From NCBI GenBank assembly GCA_007827375.1, contig VISH01000002.1:3373001-3437000 (forward strand): a stretch of 64,000 bases of DNA, read 5' to 3'. This stretch comes from Alteromonadaceae bacterium 2753L.S.0a.02 (GTDB lineage Bacteria > Pseudomonadota > Gammaproteobacteria > Pseudomonadales > Cellvibrionaceae). A program made the position numbers and the translations under genes. The notes beneath the pieces are model-generated. The model did not search any database. It had not been told where the DNA came from and saw only the letters and a list, made by a program, of their open reading frames with translations. Positions 23,252 through 31,139 of the stretch are shown in pieces. The stretch's first letter is position 1. Every line of letters begins with the position of its first letter.

Positions 23252-23279
23252 TTGATCGATTAGGCGCATCTAATATAAT
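23252..23279 (+). promoter_or_regulatory. Sigma-70 promoter with inverted-repeat operator for the ArsR-rhodanese pair
   Basis: The -35 box TTGATC (23252-23257) and -10 box TATAAT (23274-23279) are 16 bp apart. An inverted repeat ATTAG-N6-CTAAT (23259-23274) fills the spacer and touches the -10 box, which suits repression by the ArsR-family protein encoded next. BigR/SqrR-type repressors bind AT-rich palindromes in this position. Confidence 0.6.
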
Positions 23280-23307
23280 TTCTAAACGTTTCAACGGAGG
23301 GGCTAAC

Positions 23308-23610
23308 GTGGCAGATCTAGATAAGCTCGCAGAACATGCGAAAGACGCAGCTACCCTGCTCAAAGAATTAGGCAACGAAAGCCGACTCATGGTTTGCTGC
23401 AGTCTTGGCGATTCGGAGCTGTCGGTGGGCGAATTGAATAAACAGGTACCATTGAGCCAATCGGCATTGTCACAGCACTTGGCGCGTTTACGGGAAGCCG
23501 GTGTGGTATGTACCCGAAAAGAAGGGCAGACTGTTTACTATCGTCTCCAGGGCGATCACGCGTTAAAAATAATTGCCACATTGAAAGCGATTTATTGCCC
23601 CGACGCTTAA
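23308..23610 (+). CDS. ArsR-family repressor, BigR/SqrR/YgaV-like sulfur sensor
   Basis: A 100-residue winged-helix repressor. The recognition helix region is 'VPLSQSALSQHLARLREAGV' and the wing is 'TRKEGQTVYYRL'. Cysteines are at 30, 31, 68 and 97. The pair formed by one Cys of 'LMVCC' and the Cys of the terminal 'AIYC' matches the two cysteines that form a persulfide-linked bridge in SqrR and BigR. It is followed 19 bp later by a YgaP-like rhodanese, the same pairing as ygaV-ygaP in E. coli, so a role in sensing sulfide or persulfide is likely. GTG 23308 is used because GGAGGGG lies 6 bases upstream; the longer open frame would read through the promoter. Metal-sensing ArsR function is less likely, as no metal-site motif is seen. 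Confidence 0.88.
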   Translation: MADLDKLAEHAKDAATLLKELGNESRLMVCCSLGDSELSVGELNKQVPLSQSALSQHLARLREAGVVCTRKEGQTVYYRLQGDHALKIIATLKAIYCPDA

Positions 23611-23629
23611 CTTATGGAGTAGCCATTAG

Positions 23630-24163
23630 ATGACCGCGCAAAGTATCAGCGCAACTGAATTTTTAAGTAACAATAATAACGAAGCAACCATTATCGATTT
23701 ACGCACCCCAGCGGAAGTAAGCCGTGAGAATATTGATAACTGTATTTGTCTGCCGTTACAAACACTAACGCCAGAAAGTCTTCACACCAAGTTACACGAC
23801 CGTTTAAATAAAAAAACTTTGCGCGTTTTTTTATTGTGCCAAAGTGGCATGCGCGCCCATGCGGCAGTGCGGCAATTAGGTGTGATAAAAGGTATTGAGT
23901 GGGTCGTTATCGAAGGCGGGTTAAATGCAATTAAAACGGCGGGTGGTACCGTTAATTGCGGCGCTCACTTGGTTATTCCTCTTGAAAGACAGGTGCGTAT
24001 AGCGGCAGGCGTAGTAATATTAACCGGCGTCCTACTGGGCAGTTTTTTAAATTCCGCGTTTTTTCTGCTGTCGGGTTTCGTGGGAGTCGGGTTGATTTTT
24101 GCCGGAGTTACAGATCGTTGCGGTCTGGCATTTTTACTCACACGCATGCCCTGGAATCAATAA
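23630..24163 (+). CDS. Membrane-anchored rhodanese (YgaP-like)
   Basis: A 177-residue protein with a single rhodanese domain (~8-108) and a C-terminal membrane part. The active-site loop is 'LLCQSGMRA', with the catalytic cysteine that carries the persulfide. The domain starts with 'ISATEFLS...TIIDLRTPAEV'. The last ~60 residues hold two hydrophobic helices ('IAAGVVILTGVLLGSF' and 'FFLLSGFVGVGLIFAGV') of the DUF2892 type, as in E. coli YgaP. It would transfer sulfane sulfur at the inner membrane. It is translated from the same transcript as the ArsR repressor, which probably controls it. A terminator follows 27 bp later. Confidence 0.9.
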   Translation: MTAQSISATEFLSNNNNEATIIDLRTPAEVSRENIDNCICLPLQTLTPESLHTKLHDRLNKKTLRVFLLCQSGMRAHAAVRQLGVIKGIEWVVIEGGLNAIKTAGGTVNCGAHLVIPLERQVRIAAGVVILTGVLLGSFLNSAFFLLSGFVGVGLIFAGVTDRCGLAFLLTRMPWNQ

Positions 24164-24190
24164 AGTTTTTGGCGTACTCACAGGAAACGC

Positions 24191-24213
24191 AAGGGGCCGG
24201 CAGGCCCCTTTTT
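24191..24213 (+). terminator. Rho-independent terminator of the ArsR-rhodanese unit
   Basis: Stem AAGGGGCC / GGCCCCTT (8 bp) with a GGCA loop, followed by T residues to 24213. Confidence 0.88.
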
Positions 24214-24247
24214 GTTGGCACCGGCAAGCTCTCTTTCAATCGTCAAT

Positions 24248-24282
24248 ATCAGGTCAAAACACCTGATTTACTGCGGTATACT
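24248..24282 (+). promoter_or_regulatory. Palindromic operator and -10 box ahead of the two-component genes
   Basis: A perfect inverted repeat ATCAGGT-N6-ACCTGAT spans 24248-24267. A -10 box TATACT lies at 24277-24282, so the palindrome covers the -35 region. The response regulator starts at 24323. This may be the binding site of a regulator acting on this operon, possibly the response regulator itself, though OmpR-type proteins more often use direct repeats. Confidence 0.4.
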
Positions 24283-24322
24283 GGGCTATTAATACTGCTC
24301 CGAGGAGCCAGAGGAAATAACA

Positions 24323-24991
24323 ATGATAGTGCTACTTGTAGAGGACAATCGCGACCTGGCCGCCAGTGTACTCGATTATCTGGAATTACAGGACTTCGAT
24401 TGCGACTACGCTGAACGCGGCGATCATGCCTTGGAGTTGTGCCGCGACAATACCTACGATGCAATGATTCTAGACATCATGATGCCTGGTATCGATGGCC
24501 TGAGCCTCTGCAAAACCCTGCGCGACCACGGCAACAACGCGCCGATCATTATGTTAACCGCGCGCGATACGCTCGACGACAAACTTGCCGGTTTCGACGC
24601 TGGGGCCGACGATTATCTGGTCAAGCCCTTCGACCTGCCCGAGCTCGCGGCACGCCTGCGAGCAATAACCAAACGCAAGGTCGCCAGCGGCTCGTCTTTA
24701 AAGGTCGCAGATCTGGAGGTCAATCTCGATAATCATCAGGTAACACGTGATGGCAAATTAATTGATCTGTCACCGGCCTGCTGGAAATTGCTGGTTGCCT
24801 TAATTCAGGCAAGCCCTCGCGTGCTGTCACGGTTTGAATTGGAAAACGTGCTGTGGAAAGACAGCCCACCCGATTCCGAAGCGTTGAAATCACACTTGTA
24901 CACGCTGCGAAAATTGGTTGATAAGCCCTTCGAAACACCATTAATTCACACATTGCGTGGGGTTGGAGTCGCATTACGTGATAACACCTAA
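24323..24991 (+). CDS. OmpR-family response regulator
   Basis: A 222-residue two-component regulator. The receiver domain (1-~118) has the acidic pair E7/D8, the phosphoacceptor Asp51 in 'MILDIMMPG', Thr79 and Lys101 in 'LVKPFD'. The C-terminal winged-helix domain (~128-222) has the typical end 'HTLRGVGVALR'. AGAGGAAAT serves as ribosome site. The gene overlaps the histidine kinase by 14 bases, so the two form a pair. Its targets are unknown; the palindrome in its own promoter could be one. Confidence 0.93.
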   Translation: MIVLLVEDNRDLAASVLDYLELQDFDCDYAERGDHALELCRDNTYDAMILDIMMPGIDGLSLCKTLRDHGNNAPIIMLTARDTLDDKLAGFDAGADDYLVKPFDLPELAARLRAITKRKVASGSSLKVADLEVNLDNHQVTRDGKLIDLSPACWKLLVALIQASPRVLSRFELENVLWKDSPPDSEALKSHLYTLRKLVDKPFETPLIHTLRGVGVALRDNT

Positions 24992-26288
24992 GTGCCATAC
25001 CTCGCTGCGCGCCCGTATCGGGAAAATCGTGCTGATTTTCTCGATCCTGTTAGTTTCCTTTTACACCACCATGCTCGCCATGCTGTACCAGTGGGGGCTC
25101 GCTGATGCCACCCACGGTGTGGTTTGGCAAGAAGCCCACCTGTTTAAACAAGCATACGCAAAAGACCCCAATGCGCCGCTGCCCAATACCCGCTCACTGA
25201 AAGGCTTTATCGGCGAAGAGAACCTCCCTGCCAGCGTACTCCAATGGTTTCCACCCCATAAATGGGAAAACTGGGGTCCCGATGAAGAAGGCATGCTGTA
25301 TCGTTTTCAAAAGAATGAAGGCTCGGAGTCACACTACCATCTGCTGATATCGCGATTGCCAAAAACCGGCAAGCGGTTTTTTATTTTTTATAACATCACG
25401 GTCGCCGACGAAATTGCAGCCAAGGTGTGGCATAAGTTTAAAATATTGGCATTTGTGGGCGGTATTCTTGTGGTCACTATGCTGGTAGTGTTTCGCGCTA
25501 CCATAGGTCGCTCTCTGAAACCTATTACCAGCCTCTCCCGCTGGATTGAAAACCTCGATCAAAAACACCCCCCCAACGATTTACCCAACGACATTCAGGC
25601 CGACGAGATTGGTCAGATGGCCGGTAGCCTGTATAACGCCTTGTTGCGTATACACCAATATAACGAACGCGAACGAAAATTCCTGCGTAACGCCAGTCAC
25701 GAATTGCGCACACCCATTGCGATTATTCGCAACGCTATGGATGTGCTGGAACATAAACGAAAAATTGGTAACGATGATATCGACTGTTTGCTGCAACGTA
25801 TCCGCCGCGCGGGAGACACCATGAAATCTGTTACCGAAGCTATCTTGTGGTTGGCAGTGGAAGACTACGCGGTACCCTCCTCAGAGAATACCGACATTCG
25901 GCGCCTCATCAACGAGATTATCGATGCAAACAAAAATCTCAATAATGGCAAATCCGTCGCGGTAAACACTCAACTCGACGCCATAGAATCCCGCGATCTT
26001 CAAAGCGCCCTAGCACATATTGTGTTAGATAATTTAATTCGAAATGCCTTCCAACACTGCACCGACGGCGAAATATGTATTAAGGCTATCGGCCCGTCGA
26101 CACTAGAAATTATCAACCCCCATCATGCCTATAGCGAAGCCGACAAACATCAGAATATCGCCGAGGCTATTGCAACAGGGAGTTTTGGCTTGGGCCTGGC
26201 GCTGGTTAAAACGATCACTGAACGGCAGGGCTGGAAGTTTGAATTCAATATGGGCCAGGAGCAAGCCACTGCGATGGTGGCATTTTAA
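24978..26288 (+). CDS. Sensor histidine kinase with atypical G1 box
   Basis: A 436-residue membrane kinase. Helix 1 is at ~14-36, a periplasmic sensor of ~120 residues follows, helix 2 is at ~155-175, then HAMP, a dimerisation domain with His241 in 'NASHELRTPIAI', and an ATP-binding domain. The N box ('DNLIRNAFQH') and G2 box ('FGLGLALVK') are present. The G1 box, normally D-x-G-x-G, is replaced by a stretch reading 'EIINPHHAYSEA'. Such variants occur in some kinases and need not abolish activity. GTG 24978 has GGAG 9 bases upstream and overlaps the regulator by 14 bases; GTG 24957 is the alternative. The signal is unknown. Confidence 0.88.
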   Translation: MITPKCHTSLRARIGKIVLIFSILLVSFYTTMLAMLYQWGLADATHGVVWQEAHLFKQAYAKDPNAPLPNTRSLKGFIGEENLPASVLQWFPPHKWENWGPDEEGMLYRFQKNEGSESHYHLLISRLPKTGKRFFIFYNITVADEIAAKVWHKFKILAFVGGILVVTMLVVFRATIGRSLKPITSLSRWIENLDQKHPPNDLPNDIQADEIGQMAGSLYNALLRIHQYNERERKFLRNASHELRTPIAIIRNAMDVLEHKRKIGNDDIDCLLQRIRRAGDTMKSVTEAILWLAVEDYAVPSSENTDIRRLINEIIDANKNLNNGKSVAVNTQLDAIESRDLQSALAHIVLDNLIRNAFQHCTDGEICIKAIGPSTLEIINPHHAYSEADKHQNIAEAIATGSFGLGLALVKTITERQGWKFEFNMGQEQATAMVAF

Positions 26289-26294
26289 GATCGG

Positions 26295-26316
26295 GGGGCC
26301 ACAGTTATACGGCCCC
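26295..26316 (+). terminator. Hairpin after the histidine kinase gene
   Basis: GGGGCC / GGCCCC stem (6 bp) with a 10-nt loop, 6 bases past the kinase stop. There is no T-run. Confidence 0.4.
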
Positions 26317-26938
26317 TGGGTTCACTCCGAGTTAGCTAGCAGCCCCGCCTGCCCCCCTCGATCCCATTGATTGTCCTGACATCAAATATTAAGCCAATCT
26401 GACCCTCCTCAAAGTAAGCTCGGCCATGACGTTTAATTCCAGGAAGTGATGCTAAAATCTGCCATTCGACCGGTATCGCACACAAGTTCATGAGTCATTC
26501 AAAACTGTAGTCGCCATGGCTGTTGAGAGTCTGAGCAACGCGCCAAATCGCGATGCGATGACGCAGGGCTGGCTACTGACCTTTGCAGAGATGGGCTTGT
26601 GTTGCGCCAGCTATCAAATTGCCTTTCCAAATATCAAGCCCGACACACCCGTGATCGCCGCCCATATCGCGCGGGACTGGCAGGCAGCGTGCTGAGTGAT
26701 TCCTGGCCCCAAACCAGATCCTGCTTAAGCACTGGCACCAAGTGTTGCGGCCACTGCAGCACGACTCCGGTGAGGGAGCTGTTGCCCGTTAGCAAACAGT
26801 ACAAATCGCGCTTGCCACTCTTAGGCTGCCAAAAAGACAACTCTTAAAAAGTCGAAGATTTATACGCCAAAGACAAGGCTAACGCGCAAAATTACTCTAA
26901 ACTTAGATGTTGTTATTTGAGATGTTATAGGTCGTTCT
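26317..26938. other. 622-bp gene-poor spacer
   Basis: No recognisable gene. It holds one small plus-strand reading frame (26516-26695, listed apart) and a 68-codon minus-strand frame (26634-26840) with no ribosome site or known motif. No tRNA, hairpin with T-run or insertion-sequence ends were found. It may be a decayed gene or a region with a small RNA. Confidence 0.4.
26516..26695 (+). CDS. Possible small protein (59 residues), unknown
   Basis: ATG 26516 opens a 59-codon frame (starts MAVESLSNAPNRDAMTQGW). The middle has a short hydrophobic patch 'GWLLTFAEMGLCCASYQIAF' and two adjacent cysteines. No ribosome site is evident and I know no relatives. It may be the remnant of a longer gene, since the frame downstream of its stop stays open only for ten more codons. 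Confidence 0.2.
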   Translation: MAVESLSNAPNRDAMTQGWLLTFAEMGLCCASYQIAFPNIKPDTPVIAAHIARDWQAAC

Positions 26939-27859
26939 TTGGTAGATATAAAAATTGCCTCAACAAGAGCAGGGCATCACCCCCTGAAGCCTTATCTGAG
27001 CGCTGTAAGCCTCTTGCTGATACTGATCGTCGCTCCCCTGGTCGGCGCGCGTGACGGCACCCTCAAAGTAAAATTTCCAACCGCCCCTTCCGACGCCATC
27101 TATAAAAGCCATGGCAGCTATCACCGCAAGGTACTGGAGCTGGTGCTCAGTAAAACTGACGTGGACTACAGCATTATTCCCGTCTCGGTGCCCGTGTTGC
27201 CCGCAACTCGAGTGGTCCGCTACCTGGACGCCAACCTTTTCAATGTTGTGGTATTACATACCGACCCCCATAAAGAAGCGCAGCTTATTCCCATTCGTGT
27301 GCCCATGTACCGAGGCCTTAGCGGTTGGCGTTTACTCTTTATCCAAAAACAACAGCAGGAATTTTTTAAAAACATTAATAACCTTGAGCAACTTAAAACA
27401 CTGACTGCCGGGCAAGGCATCGAATGGCCCGATATTGCCGTGCTTAGGAGCGCAGGCCTTAGCGTGGTAACAGCACCGCATCGCGATAACCTGTTTAAAA
27501 TGCTCAACCATGGGCGCATAGACTATTTTCCCCGAGGCGTTTTTGAAATTTGGAACGAAACAGAGTTTGCAGAAGCTGAAAATATTGTCATAGAATCGAA
27601 CCTGATGCTGCATTACCCAACTGCGTTTTACATGTTTGTGAGCAAAAGCGAGCCGGAACTTGCAGAAATACTCGAGAAGGGTTTTGCAGCCGCTTTGAAT
27701 GATGGGTCATTTATTTCTATTTTTTTAGATCAATTCGCAGACCCTATAAAACGCGCAAATTTTAAGCAACGAAATATCATAGAACTCGACAATCCGACAC
27801 TTACGCCTGAAACACCTCTGAATGACAAGCGCCTGTGGTTTCGCCCCAAAGAATCGTGA
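26939..27859 (+). CDS. Orphan periplasmic binding-fold protein, paralogue 2
   Basis: A 306-residue protein related to the one at 12781-13644. After ~18 polar residues there is a signal-peptide core 'LSAVSLLLILIVAPLVGA' (residues ~20-36). Shared landmarks with the paralogue are 'YRGLSGWRLLFI', 'LTAGQGIEWPDIAVL', 'NLFKMLNHGRIDYF' and 'LHYPTAFYMFVSKSEPELA'. The only in-frame start ahead of the signal peptide is TTG 26939, with a poor ribosome site. A solute-binding protein of the PhnD type and its ABC genes begin 152 bp downstream, but this protein belongs to a different family and is probably not part of that importer. Its ligand is unknown; both paralogues lack their own permease. Confidence 0.72.
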   Translation: MVDIKIASTRAGHHPLKPYLSAVSLLLILIVAPLVGARDGTLKVKFPTAPSDAIYKSHGSYHRKVLELVLSKTDVDYSIIPVSVPVLPATRVVRYLDANLFNVVVLHTDPHKEAQLIPIRVPMYRGLSGWRLLFIQKQQQEFFKNINNLEQLKTLTAGQGIEWPDIAVLRSAGLSVVTAPHRDNLFKMLNHGRIDYFPRGVFEIWNETEFAEAENIVIESNLMLHYPTAFYMFVSKSEPELAEILEKGFAAALNDGSFISIFLDQFADPIKRANFKQRNIIELDNPTLTPETPLNDKRLWFRPKES

Positions 27860-28011
27860 ATTACGCTAGAAACAGTTGGCAATAACTGTAAGCACCCCAA
27901 CTCCGCTGCTTTATTTCCAGCTCAGCCTGCTCGCTGGAAATTACATCCCTCACATAACCATGTACAATTGGCGCCCAACAATAATCCCATTACCTATAAT
28001 GCAGCCTTCCT

Positions 28012-28863
28012 ATGATAAAAAAACTTATTATCGTAATCAGTTGTTTAATTTCAGCTCTATCCCATGCACAAACATTCACCTTCACCGCCATTCCCGATGA
28101 AGATGAATCACGCCTTGTGGCACGTTTCAGTAAGGTGGCAAGCTATCTGGAAAAAGAACTCAACGTCGAAGTGCGTTACATTCCTGTGAAGTCCTATGCG
28201 GCTGCGGTAACGGCATTTCGAAACAATCAGGTACAACTCGCTTGGTTTGGTGGTTTATCGGGCGTACAGGCGCGCTTGCAAGTGCCCGGCTCACAGGCAT
28301 TGGCCCAGGGTTTTGAAGACCAGCTTTTTAAAAGCTACTTTATTGCTCACCACAGTGCCGGCTTAAAAAAGAGCCAGGAATTTCCTAATGGTATCCAGGG
28401 TAAAACCTTTACGTTTGGTTCCAAGGGCTCTACGTCTGGGCGGCTTATGCCTGAATATTACATTCGGGAAAACTTCAAAAAATCTCCCGACGACGTGTTT
28501 AAACGAGTTGGATTTTCGGGTGACCATAGCATGACTATCGCCCAGGTTCAGGCTGGCGCGTATCAAGTGGGCGTGGTTAACTATCTCGTTTGGGAAACAG
28601 AATTGGCTGCCGGAAAAATAGATGAAAGCAAAGTCTCGGTGATATGGGAAACACCGCAATACCCCGATTACCAGTGGACCATTCGCGGCGATGCAGACAA
28701 GCAATTTGGCGCTGACTTTACCAAAAAAGTACAACAGGCTTTACTATCGATGTCTGCACCGGAATTACTCGCCAGCTTCCCGAGAAAATCGTTTATTCCT
28801 GCCACTAATGCCGATTATCAGGCAATTGAAGATACCGCTAAAACTCTGCAAATTATCCGCTGA
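28012..28863 (+). CDS. PhnD-like ABC importer solute-binding protein
   Basis: A 283-residue periplasmic protein with a signal peptide (MIKKLIIVISCLISALSHA). It resembles the phosphate/phosphite/phosphonate-binding family: 'FTAIPDEDESRLVARFSKV', 'YLEKELNVEVRYIPVKSY', 'VQLAWFGGLSGVQAR' and 'FTFGSKGSTSGRLMPEYY' are the expected ligand-loop regions. A branch of this family is annotated in databases as putative selenate binders, so the substrate could be an oxyanion other than phosphonate. A TATAAT box at 27995-28000 would start the mRNA only a few bases before the ATG. The stop codon overlaps the ATG of the ATPase gene by one base. Three genes form the importer. Confidence 0.85.
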   Translation: MIKKLIIVISCLISALSHAQTFTFTAIPDEDESRLVARFSKVASYLEKELNVEVRYIPVKSYAAAVTAFRNNQVQLAWFGGLSGVQARLQVPGSQALAQGFEDQLFKSYFIAHHSAGLKKSQEFPNGIQGKTFTFGSKGSTSGRLMPEYYIRENFKKSPDDVFKRVGFSGDHSMTIAQVQAGAYQVGVVNYLVWETELAAGKIDESKVSVIWETPQYPDYQWTIRGDADKQFGADFTKKVQQALLSMSAPELLASFPRKSFIPATNADYQAIEDTAKTLQIIR

Positions 28864-29531
28864 TGGCAGCACTGTTAAACCTCGAAGATCTACAACTAAT
28901 CGCTGGAAAACACACCATACTCCAGCATGTAAACCTGCGTATCAATGAGGGCGAAAAAATTGCCCTCATTGGCCCGAGTGGCGCAGGTAAAACAACATTG
29001 CTGCACCATATTTATAAGTTGCTCAGAGAAAACTGTGCTTTGTGTCCACAGCAGCTGGGGCTCGTAAATACTTTATCGCTTTACCACAATATTTATATGG
29101 GGCAACTCAGCAATCACTCCTTATTAAAAAATACCTGGAATCTATTCTTCCCTTTAAAAAAAAGCTGGACTGCTGCAGAAACCTTAAGCAACACATTGCA
29201 ACTCACCCCAGCGCTCACAACAAGTGTGGCGCGCCTCTCCGGTGGGGAACAACAACGGGTTGCAATAGCTCGTGCGCTATTCAGCGATAAGGCCATTTTT
29301 ATTGGCGACGAACCTATCGCAAACCTCGACCCCAAATTACAAAACGATGTACTGCGAATTATTTTAAAGCACCACAGCACCGTAATTATTGCGTTACACG
29401 ATCCAATATTGGCACACGCAAAATTTGATCGCCTTATTGGCATGCGCTCAGGTCAGATAATTTTCGATGCGGCATCGTCAAGTCTAAGCCTAGAGCAACT
29501 CCAGCAGTTTTATCTCGAATACCACGAGTAG
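28863..29531 (+). CDS. ABC importer ATP-binding protein (PhnC-like)
   Basis: A 222-residue ATPase of a PhnC-type importer. Walker A is 'GPSGAGKTTLL', the signature is 'LSGGEQQRVAIARAL', Walker B ends 'AIFIGDEPIANLD', and the switch histidine lies in 'IIALHDP'. It is shorter than PhnC (~260 residues); the helical insert before the signature is compact. The ATG overlaps the stop of the binding-protein gene, so translation is coupled. It would energise the double permease encoded 10 bp downstream. Confidence 0.9.
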   Translation: MAALLNLEDLQLIAGKHTILQHVNLRINEGEKIALIGPSGAGKTTLLHHIYKLLRENCALCPQQLGLVNTLSLYHNIYMGQLSNHSLLKNTWNLFFPLKKSWTAAETLSNTLQLTPALTTSVARLSGGEQQRVAIARALFSDKAIFIGDEPIANLDPKLQNDVLRIILKHHSTVIIALHDPILAHAKFDRLIGMRSGQIIFDAASSSLSLEQLQQFYLEYHE

Positions 29532-29541
29532 CTACCCAGCG

Positions 29542-31020
29542 ATGATTCTTAACGATCGGCCTCGATTGCAAGTGTGCCTGGCTTTTTTGGCAACAGCATT
29601 GCTGCTCCTGCCATTTTCTGATATCGCTGTTTATCCAGCAGAACCCTGGCAGGAACTTGGCCGTATTCTTCTCGGCATTGTGACGCCGCATTGGCAAAGT
29701 GCACCCGAATTGGCATGGGCAATACTGCATACTTTTGCCTTCGCACTGGTTGGAGTCGCAATTTCCGCAGTATTGGGTTTGCTACTGTCTCTGGTTTTTA
29801 ATTTCAGATTGATACGAGTGATTTGTGCCAGTACTCGTGCAGTGCATGAAATTTTTTGGGCATTAATATTCATGCAGGTTTTTGGGCTGTCTACAATAAC
29901 CGGCATACTGGCGATTGCCATTCCCTACACCGGCATTTTTGCGAAAGTGTTTTTTGAAATACTCGAGCAACAACCAAAAACGCCACGATTAACAGTTCAT
30001 CCCTCAACAAACAATTTGAGCGCCTGGTTATACGCTATTTTCTGCCAGGCGTTGCCACAATTACGAAGCTACATTCGGTATCGCTTCGAATGCGCACTTC
30101 GTTCCAGCGCAATTCTTGGGTTTATTGGCTTACCAACACTTGGCTTTTATTTTGAGACTGCATTTTCGCAGGGCAATTATTCGGAAGCGGCGTGTTTGCT
30201 GTGGTGCTTCTACTTGCTGATTGCCAGTTTACGATGGTGGCTTAATTGGCGGCTAATACCCGCCTATATCGTCGTTGCGATTTTGGTGTTACCAGACTCC
30301 GCTTTCGCAAACAGTAATTATTTCTGGCAATTTGTGAGTAAGGACATCTGGCCACGAGAAATTCTTCATGGCGAATGGCGTGCGGCAGGCACCTGGTACT
30401 GGAGTACCTTTACCACAACGGTATTGCCTGCCTTAGCTTACACAATCGCCCTTTCTCTATTGGCTATGGTGTTGTCTGGCATTCTAGCGCTGGCATGGTT
30501 CCCGCTCGCAACTCGGGCAATTGCAGGTCGCATGCACTTTCTTGGGCACGGTTTTTTGTTAATGGTACGCTCCACACCGGAGTTCGTGTTGGCCTTTGTG
30601 CTCTTGCTACTCTTCGGGCCATCGGCCCTGCCAGCCATCTTGGCGCTCGCGGTTCATAACGGTGGTTTAATCGGCTATTTACTGGCACGCAATGCAGATA
30701 CTTTCCAACTGCGACAGGATTCGCCGAAGGGATTAAATCTTGTCAATTATGAATTGATCCCTCGCTCCTTCGCAGCTTTTATGGCGCTGCTATTGTATCG
30801 TTGGGAAGTAATCATGAGAGAAAGTGCCATTCTGGGTTTACTCGGGATTACCACACTCGGTTTTTATATAGACTCAGCATTTGAAGAAATTCGCTATGAC
30901 AAAGCTTTCTTTTTAGTGCTTATGACTGCGGCACTTAATATTGTGGTAGATAGTTTTTCCCGAAAATTACAACGATATTGCGAACTGCAAAATTCTCCGT
31001 CCTGCCTGCAAAGTGTTTAG
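29542..31020 (+). CDS. ABC importer permease with two fused PhnE-like halves
   Basis: A 492-residue inner-membrane protein made of two BPD_transp_1-type permease domains in tandem (roughly 1-240 and 270-492). Each half holds the coupling-helix region seen as 'LRSSAILGFIGLPTLGFYF' in the first and 'MRESAILGLLGITTLGFYI' in the second, so the gene arose by duplication and fusion. PhnE-type permeases are usually separate ~270-residue homodimer or heterodimer subunits; here one chain supplies both. It ends the three-gene importer transcript, with a hairpin right after the stop. Confidence 0.88.
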   Translation: MILNDRPRLQVCLAFLATALLLLPFSDIAVYPAEPWQELGRILLGIVTPHWQSAPELAWAILHTFAFALVGVAISAVLGLLLSLVFNFRLIRVICASTRAVHEIFWALIFMQVFGLSTITGILAIAIPYTGIFAKVFFEILEQQPKTPRLTVHPSTNNLSAWLYAIFCQALPQLRSYIRYRFECALRSSAILGFIGLPTLGFYFETAFSQGNYSEAACLLWCFYLLIASLRWWLNWRLIPAYIVVAILVLPDSAFANSNYFWQFVSKDIWPREILHGEWRAAGTWYWSTFTTTVLPALAYTIALSLLAMVLSGILALAWFPLATRAIAGRMHFLGHGFLLMVRSTPEFVLAFVLLLLFGPSALPAILALAVHNGGLIGYLLARNADTFQLRQDSPKGLNLVNYELIPRSFAAFMALLLYRWEVIMRESAILGLLGITTLGFYIDSAFEEIRYDKAFFLVLMTAALNIVVDSFSRKLQRYCELQNSPSCLQSV

Positions 31021-31039
31021 CGCTCAAGGCTTTTGAGCG
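31021..31039 (+). terminator. Hairpin terminator after the ABC importer genes
   Basis: CGCTCAA / TTGAGCG (7 bp) with a 5-nt loop immediately after the stop codon; only a short T-run (ATTTG) follows. Confidence 0.5.
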
Positions 31040-31083
31040 ATTTGAGTTACCTTAGCATCAATTAATACTCATTAATGAATAGG

Positions 31084-31107
31084 AAAAAAAAGGCGGTCGA
31101 AACCGCC
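31084..31107 (-). terminator. Rho-independent terminator of the cobA-nirBD operon
   Basis: On the minus strand GGCGGT-TTCG-ACCGCC, a 6-bp GC stem capped by a stable UUCG tetraloop, is followed by eight T residues. It lies 33 bp past the nirD stop. Confidence 0.93.
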
Positions 31108-31139
31108 CAACTGGTGCAAATGGAAAATACCTTGAAAAC

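Noticed and set aside
26634..26840. A 68-codon minus-strand frame in the gene-poor spacer
   Set aside because: No ribosome site, no known motif, and a composition no better than its antisense frames.
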